Shown: in pieces, positions 58,844-64,000 of the stretch
How the letters are laid out: each line of letters starts with the position of its first letter
How positions within the stretch are numbered: position 1 is the first letter of the stretch
Assembly (NCBI GenBank): GCA_963770995.1
Contig: CAVYRS010000001.1
Coordinates: forward strand, 3,162,001 to 3,226,000
DNA from: CAVSWN01 sp963770995
GTDB taxonomy: Bacteria > Acidobacteriota > Vicinamibacteria > Vicinamibacterales > CAVVIG01
Direction: 5' to 3'
Length of the DNA: 64,000 nt
The notes under the pieces: model-generated
What the model was told of the DNA's origin: nothing
What the model saw: the letters and a program-made list of their open reading frames with translations, nothing else
Databases searched by the model: none
Translations under genes and position numbers: made by a program

Positions 58844-61588
58844 ATGCTGGTCGCCGGCGTCTGCCTCGCGATCGCCGCGCTGGTGCGGCCGTCCGCGCAA
58901 ACCCGAACGCCGTCGGTCGTCGCCATCCGAGGCGGCACGGTGCTGACCGTCACCAAGGGCACGATCCAGAACGGCACGGTCGTCCTGCGCGACGGCAAGA
59001 TCGCCGCGGTCGGCGCCAACGTGTCGATTCCGGCGGGCGCCGAGATCGTCGACGCGGCCGGCAAGTTCGTCTCGCCCGGGCATCATCGACTGCCATTCGC
59101 ACATCGCCGCCGATTCGATCAACGAGGGCGGCACGACTGTCAGCTCGATGACCGGGATCGAGGACGTGTTCAATCCGACGGACGTCAACATCTACCGCGA
59201 CCTCGCCGGCGGCGTCACCGTCGCCAACGTGCTGCACGGCAGCGCGAACCCGATCGGCGGCAAGAACCAGGTGATCAAGCTGCGCTGGGGCAAGATCGCG
59301 CGCAGGAGGATTTCGCTGTTCGAGGGCGCGATGCCCGGCATCAAGTTCGCGCTCGGCGAGAACCCGAAGCGCCGCGGCGGCGGCGCCGGCGCGCCCGCGG
59401 GCACGACCGGCGCGGTATCCAGGGACGCGCATGGGCGTCGAGTACGTCATCCGCGACGCCTTCACGCGCGCGAAGGCGTATCAGAAGGACTGGCAGGACT
59501 ACGACCGGCGGAAGAAAGCGGGCGAGCAAGTGGTGCCGCCGCGTCGCGATCTGCAGCTCGAGCCGCTCGTCGAGATCCTCGAAGGCAAGCGGCTCGTGCA
59601 CGCGCACTCCTACCGCGCCGACGAGATCCTCATGCTGCTGCGCGTCGCCGACGAGTTCGGCTTCAAGATCGCGACGCTGCAGCACGTGCTCGAAGGCTAC
59701 AAGGTGGCGAAGGAAATCGCGGCGCACGGCGCCGGCGCGTCCACCTTCGCCGACTGGTGGGGCTACAAGATCGAAGCGATCGACGCCATTCCGTACAACG
59801 CCGCGTTGATGACCCGCAAGGGCGTGCTCGTCTCGATCAACTCCGACGATGCCGAGCTCGCGCGCCATCTCAACACCGAGGCCGCGAAGTCGATGAAGTG
59901 GGGCGGGCTGAGCGAAGACGAAGCGCTCGCGCTCGTGACGATCAATCCGGCCAAGCAGCTTCGCATCGACAATCGCGTCGGCTCGCTCGAAGTCGGCAAG
60001 GACGCCGACGTCGTCATCTGGAACAAGCATCCGCTCAGCACCTACGCCATCGTCGATCGCGTGTACATCGACGGGCAGCGCTATTACGACCGACAGGATG
60101 ATGCCAAGCGGATCACCGAGCTTGCCAAGGAGAAAGAGGGGCTCGTGAACGCCGAGCGCGGAGAGCGTGCGAGGCCGACCACGACCGAGACGGCGACACC
60201 GCGCGACAATCGGGCCTCGGGCGGGCCGAGCGATTCAGACGAACTCGCCCTGCGACAAGCTCAGGGCGAGCGGAGTGCAACAGCGGCGGTCGCGCGCAAC
60301 GGTTCCGCTCGTGGTGAGCCTGTCGAACCACGAGCGCAGAGCACGACAGCGGCAGCGCCGCGCCCGCGAACCGCCACTCGGGGCGTGGTCGCGATCACGA
60401 ACGCGAAGATCTTCCCGATCGCGAAGCCGGCCATCGATCGCGGCACCATCGTGATCCGCGACGGGATCATCGAGGCCGTCGGCGCGAACGTGAACGTGCC
60501 TTCAGGCGCGCAGGTGATCGACGCGGCCGGCGCGGAGGTCTATCCCGGCTTCATCAACGCGCAGACGACGATGGGCCTGGAAGATCCGGGAGCCGGCGGA
60601 TTCGGCGACGCCAACGAGATCCTCGACTTCAACCCGCAGCTTCGCGCCCAGGTTGCGTTCCACAACGACAGCGAGGCGATTCCGGTCGCGCGCGCAAACG
60701 GGCTCACGACGGTCATCGCCACACCCGGCGGCGGCCTGCTCGGCGGCCAGGCCGCGGTCATGGATCTCGACGGCTACACGTGGGAAGAGAGCACCGTGGC
60801 GCCGTCGGTCGGCGTGTCGTTCCAGTTCCCGCGGATCGGTGGCGGAGGCCGCGGCGGCGGCGGACGCGGACAGGCGCCGGATCGCCCGCTACGACGACTT
60901 GAAGAAAGAACGCGACGCACAGCTCGATCGCGTTGCCCGCCTGCTCGATGAGGCGCGGGCGTACGCGAAGGCGGCTGGTCCCGATCGCCGCCGCGATCTG
61001 ATGCTCGAGTCGCTCGGTCCGATCGTCGACAAGCGGCAGCCGCTCATCACGCGGGTGTCGACCGAGCCGGAGATCCGCGATGCGATCGCGTTTGCGGATC
61101 GCGTCGGCGTCCGTCTCGTGATCGCCGCGCCCGGCAGCGAGGCCGTCCCGGTGGCGGCGCTGCTGAAAGAGAAGAACATCCCGGTGATCGTTCTCCAGGT
61201 GCTGGTGCTGCCATCGCGGCGGGACCTTGCGCATCAGGCCAGCTACTCGGCGGCCGCCGAGCTGGTCAAAGCGGGCGTCAAGATCGCGTTCGCCGTGCCG
61301 AGCGAAACCAACGCCCGCCAGTTGCCGTACCACGCCGCCGAGGCTGTCGGATGGGGACTCGCGCGCGACGAGGCGCTCAAGGCCCTGACGATCAACGCGG
61401 CCGAGATTTTCGGCGTCGCCGATCGCGTCGGCAGCATCGAGCCGGGCAGAATCGCCAACCTCGTCGTCTCCAAGGGCGATCCGCTCGAGATTCGCACGCC
61501 GATCACGCATGTGTTGATCGCGGGCAAAACCATGCTGCCGGACAACCGGCAGATCGAGCTGTTCGAGCGGTACAGCAAACGACCGTAG
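58844..61588 (+). CDS. Secreted double amidohydrolase (two tandem domains), three frameshifts
   Basis: About 915 residues. The start is ATG 58844 after a GTG (58841), giving the signal 'MLVAGVCLAIAALVRPSAQ'. Domain 1 (to about 60150) has 'IIDCHSHIAADSINEGGTTV' with the HxH metal pair, 'VHAHSYRADEILMLLRVADE', and 'INPAKQLRIDNRVGSLEVGK'. Domain 2 (about 60390-61588) begins 'VVAITNAKIFPIAKPAIDRG' but has 'YPGFINAQTTMGLEDPGAGG' where HxH should be, so that domain probably lacks a binuclear centre. Single-base frame changes lie near 59083 (a GGG run), 59420 and 60890. The inter-domain linker carries a REP-like hairpin. The family includes imidazolonepropionase- and prolidase-type enzymes; the substrate is unknown. 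Confidence 0.8.
60253..60334. repeat. REP/REPIN-like inverted pair inside the amidohydrolase linker
   Basis: CGACAAGCTCAGGGCGAGCGGA and, about 50 bp on, TCCGCTCGTGGTGAGCCTGTCG form imperfect inverted arms. The pair is in frame and encodes 'DELALRQAQGERS' and 'GSARGEPVEPRA'. It lies between two structured domains where an insert is tolerated. Confidence 0.65.
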
Positions 61589-61638
61589 GGGCGGACCCGC
61601 GTGTCCGCCCCGGGGCCGACACATGGGTCGGCCCCTAC
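61585..61638. repeat. GTAGGGGCGGAC hairpin (copy 2) plus nested GGGGCCGAC / GTCGGCCCC hairpin
   Basis: The first stem equals the 53.57-kb element. A second stem GGGGCCGAC-ACATGG-GTCGGCCCC and outer GTAGGGG/CCCCTAC make a larger composite. It fills the gap between the double amidohydrolase and the next amidohydrolase gene. Confidence 0.65.
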
Positions 61639-61650
61639 AAAGAGGTTCTT

Positions 61651-62973
61651 ATGAGGCTTCGTCTTACGATCGTTTTCGTCGCCGCCCTGGCCCTCCCGTT
61701 CGCGCTGCGCGCGGACGCGCCGAACGTCTTCGCGATCCGCGGCGCTCGAATCGTCACGGCTACCGGTGCGCCGATCGACTCGGGGACGGTCGTCATCCGG
61801 CGCGGTGTCATCGAGGCGGTCGGCGCGGCCGTCACCGTTCCTGCCGATGCCGACGTCATCGATGGCACCGGACAGACGGTCTACCCCGGCCTGATCGACC
61901 TCGGGAACACCCGCGCCGCAGAGCAGCCCATTCCGCAGCTGCCGCAAAACCTGCGTACGTCGGCCGACGTCGAGCGCTGGAAGCGCGCGCAGATTCTGAA
62001 GCCGCAGTCGCGGGCCGCGGACGCCGTGAGGGTGGACGATGTCGAGCTGACGCGGCTCGCGTCGGCCGGGATCACGACGGTGCTTGCGCTGCCGTCCGGC
62101 GACGTGATCTCCGGACAGAGCGCGCTCGTCAACGTCGCCGCGCCGCCCGACGATCCGCAGATCGGGAACATCGTCGATCAGCGCCGAGGGTTGATCGTCA
62201 TCAAGTCCCCGGTCGCCCTGCACGTGTCGATCCCGAATCAGCCGCGCGTGGCCGGCAACGCATATCCCCAGTCGCTGATGGGCGTGATTGCCTTCGTGCG
62301 CCAGTCGTTCCTGGACGCGCAGCATTACGCGGTGGCGCGCACCGACGATCCTGCGCTGGAAGCGATGCAGCCGTTCATCGCCCGCCGGCTGCCGGTCGCG
62401 TTCGAAGCCAACCAGACGCGCGAGATCCTGCGCGCGCTGAAGATGGCGAAGGAGTTGAACCTGGACGTGATCGTCGCGGGCGGGCGCGGCGCGAAGGACG
62501 CGGCTGCCGACCTGAAGGCCCAGAACGTCCGGGTGATCTACAGCCTGAACTACCCGCAGCGGCCGCGCGCGCTCGCGCCCGATGCGGACGAGGCACTCGA
62601 GGCGCTGCGCGATCGCGCGGACGCACCGAAAACGCCGGGCGAGCTGGCCAAAGCGGGCGTGACGTTCGCCTTCGAATCGGCGGGCTTGAGCGACCCGAAG
62701 GACTTCGTGAAGAACGCCGCGAAAGCGATCAAAGCCGGTCTCGCGGAGGATGCCGCGATCCGCGCGCTGACGATCGACGCGGCGACGATCGCCGGCGTCG
62801 GCGATCGCCTGGGGTCGATCGAGAAGGGCAAGACCGCGAACCTCGTCGTCGCCGACGGGAATCTGTTCGAGGAGCGGACGAAGATCACGCGCGTGTTCGT
62901 CGAGGGGCGTGCGGTGGCGCTCGAGGCTGCGGCACCGCCGTCCGGGCGCGGCCGCGGGCGCGGCCCACAGTAA
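61651..62973 (+). CDS. Amidohydrolase-fold protein, exported, metal site apparently lost
   Basis: 440 residues with a signal peptide (MRLRLTIVFVAALALPFALR). The composite barrel reads 'IRGARIVTATGAPIDSGTVV', 'VYPGLIDLGNTRAAEQPI' (where GLIDxHxH is expected), 'VALHVSIPNQPRVAGNAYPQ', 'GVTFAFESAGLSDPKDFVK', 'LGSIEKGKTANLVVADGNLF'. It aligns in outline with domain 2 of the preceding protein, and both lack the HxH ligands. It may be catalytically inactive, use another metal arrangement, or be a pair partner of domain 1. Co-directional with the preceding gene, separated only by a hairpin. Confidence 0.75.
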   Translation: MRLRLTIVFVAALALPFALRADAPNVFAIRGARIVTATGAPIDSGTVVIRRGVIEAVGAAVTVPADADVIDGTGQTVYPGLIDLGNTRAAEQPIPQLPQNLRTSADVERWKRAQILKPQSRAADAVRVDDVELTRLASAGITTVLALPSGDVISGQSALVNVAAPPDDPQIGNIVDQRRGLIVIKSPVALHVSIPNQPRVAGNAYPQSLMGVIAFVRQSFLDAQHYAVARTDDPALEAMQPFIARRLPVAFEANQTREILRALKMAKELNLDVIVAGGRGAKDAAADLKAQNVRVIYSLNYPQRPRALAPDADEALEALRDRADAPKTPGELAKAGVTFAFESAGLSDPKDFVKNAAKAIKAGLAEDAAIRALTIDAATIAGVGDRLGSIEKGKTANLVVADGNLFEERTKITRVFVEGRAVALEAAAPPSGRGRGRGPQ

Positions 62974-63151
62974 TACCGTCGACCCGCCAGAAAGCCGTAG
63001 CGGCGAGCCCCCGGTTCACCGTCAACCAGCCGCTAGCGTGATTAGATTGCGATTAGGGCCGGCCCGGTAGCGTAACGCCCTCGGTCCCTGTCGACCGCCT
63101 CCCCTCTTCGCTAGAAATACTATCGAGCCCCATTTTTTCGGGCTATTTCAT

Positions 63152-63190
63152 AAGCTCATCAGTTAAGCTCATCAGTTCAAGCTCATCAAT
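63152..63190. repeat. AAGCTCATCAGTT triple tandem repeat
   Basis: Three copies of AAGCTCATCA(G/A)TT stand in the leader of the Ig-like protein gene, between a short stem (AGCCC/GGGCT, about 63127-63143) and the AAAAGGAGCC ribosome-binding site. The 240-bp gap before them holds no other gene. Confidence 0.6.
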
Positions 63191-63212
63191 TTCACAAAAG
63201 GAGCCGACTGCC

Positions 63213-64000
63213 ATGAGGACGCGTCACTTCGGGGCGACCGCGGTTGCGTTGTTTCTTAGCATCGTCGGGTCGTGGGCACAGGCGCCAGCGCCCGGCCGTT
63301 CTCAAAATCTTTCGAGCCGTTTGAAAATCATCGTCATCGAGGGCAAAGACGCCGCAAACGTCATCAACACACGATCGGCGGTGCAACCCGTTGTCGAGGT
63401 GCGCGACGCGGACGAACGGCCCGTGGGAGGGGCGAACGTGTTGTTCGCGGTTCCCCGCGGCAAGGGTGGCTTTGGCGCTGGCGACGTCCTGCAACTCACC
63501 GTCACGACAACGGACGACGGCCGAGCGGCGGCGACGACGCTTGTCCCGCTTGCGAAGGGACCCATGTCGATCTGGGTAGCGGCGACGTATCAGAGTCTCC
63601 GCACAGGACGGACGATTCCGCAGATCAACTTCAAGTCTGCCGCCGAGGCCATCAAAGCGGGCAAGGGAGGTGGGACTGCAGTTGCCGGCGGACTCAAGAT
63701 TGCGATTCTCGAAGGCGAGGACGGCGTCAACATCGTCCAGAACAAGACCGCGGTGCAGCCGGTCGTCGAAGTGAAGGACAGGAACAACCTGCCGATAGCG
63801 GGTGCGGTCGTCACGTTCGCAATCGTTGCCGGCAAGGGTGCGTTCGGCGGCGGCAAAGGGGCGACCAAGGTGGCGGTTACAACGGACGCGAATGGGCGCG
63901 CCGCCGTCACAAACCTGCAGCCAGTGGGAACAGGCGCCATCCAGATCGCCGTGGAAGCGAGCTTCGCAGGGCAGACGACGAAGACGTCCATGTCGCAGGA
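63213..64000 (+). CDS. Secreted Ig-like (Big_1-type) repeat protein, cut by window edge
   Basis: The open frame from ATG 63213 runs off the window after 262 residues. A signal peptide (1-23, ...SWAQA) is followed by two Ig-like domains: 37-140 ('LKIIVIEGKDAANVINTR', 'VEVRDADERPVGGANVLF') and 161-262 ('LKIAILEGEDGVNIVQNK', 'VEVKDRNNLPIAGAVVTF', 'DANGRAAVTNLQPVGTG'). The same module (LKIVVLEGEGAVNIIQQK, 'RDRNDQPVSGALVRFA') is found in the four paralogs at 39-44 kb, although this gene is 15 kb away. AAAAGGAGCC precedes the start. Its C-terminal part is outside the window, and no PEGA domain is seen so far. Confidence 0.78.
   Translation, partial: MRTRHFGATAVALFLSIVGSWAQAPAPGRSQNLSSRLKIIVIEGKDAANVINTRSAVQPVVEVRDADERPVGGANVLFAVPRGKGGFGAGDVLQLTVTTTDDGRAAATTLVPLAKGPMSIWVAATYQSLRTGRTIPQINFKSAAEAIKAGKGGGTAVAGGLKIAILEGEDGVNIVQNKTAVQPVVEVKDRNNLPIAGAVVTFAIVAGKGAFGGGKGATKVAVTTDANGRAAVTNLQPVGTGAIQIAVEASFAGQTTKTSMSQ

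Noticed and set aside
62974..63212. Riboswitch or terminator in the gap before the Ig-like gene
   Set aside because: Only a 5-bp stem (AGCCC/GGGCT) with an internal T-run loop was found, with no recognised aptamer or U-tract. A triple direct repeat explains the rest.

Overview
The window is high-GC DNA from a soil-type bacterium, most likely an Acidobacteriota member of the class Vicinamibacteria. This is an inference from gene content: two adjacent MacB-FtsX 'ADOP'-type permeases, a CBM9/DUF5916 outer-membrane protein, a carboxypeptidase-regulatory-domain TonB receptor, a PD40-propeller Ser/Thr kinase, an ECF sigma factor of the kinase-associated type, and many secreted peptidases and amidohydrolases. 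No rRNA, tRNA, CRISPR array or prophage was seen.

Layout. 0-5.5 kb: edge fragment of a diguanylate cyclase, DUF5916 protein, SseA-like sulfurtransferase, nitronate monooxygenase, RidA. 5.5-7.4 kb: a MATE exporter reduced to its two ends, then a complete ISAzo13-type insertion sequence. 7.4-12.1 kb: gamma-glutamyltransferase, GNAT acetyltransferase, and a subtilase whose C-terminus carries 15 NIVWGT repeats. 12.5-26.1 kb: methyl-cycle region with metH (C-terminal third frameshifted) and ahcY, each beside an ArsR-methyltransferase fusion; between them lie a CopG/PIN toxin-antitoxin pair, a MutM-type glycosylase and a large secreted gluzincin/propeller/barrel protein. 26.1-31.3 kb: Ser/Thr kinase, di-haem oxidoreductase, GntR/FCD regulator. 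31.4-38.9 kb: galacturonate/pectin locus (TonB receptor, uxaC, GH28, ThuA-like protein) with three GGTAT(A/T)ACC-type operator sites. 39.0-48.7 kb: one tight leftward operon of ECF sigma factor, DUF4384 Ser/Thr kinase, caspase-PEGA-TPR protein and four tandem paralogous PEGA/Ig-like/Gly-rich-TM proteins. This is the strongest candidate for an undescribed system. 49-56.6 kb: CocE-type hydrolase, two ADOP permeases, small secreted Cys protein. 56.7-63 kb: S9 peptidase, double amidohydrolase, second amidohydrolase. 63.2 kb to the edge: a secreted protein built from the same Ig-like module as the 39-44 kb paralogs.

Two genome-wide traits stand out. First, many gene borders carry hairpins whose arms are built from tandem 6-12 bp units. 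Several unit families recur, and some copies lie in frame inside proteins. Second, at least 14 single-base frameshifts break otherwise conserved genes. This pattern fits uncorrected long-read assembly error at least as well as gene decay, so broken genes are annotated over their full spans.
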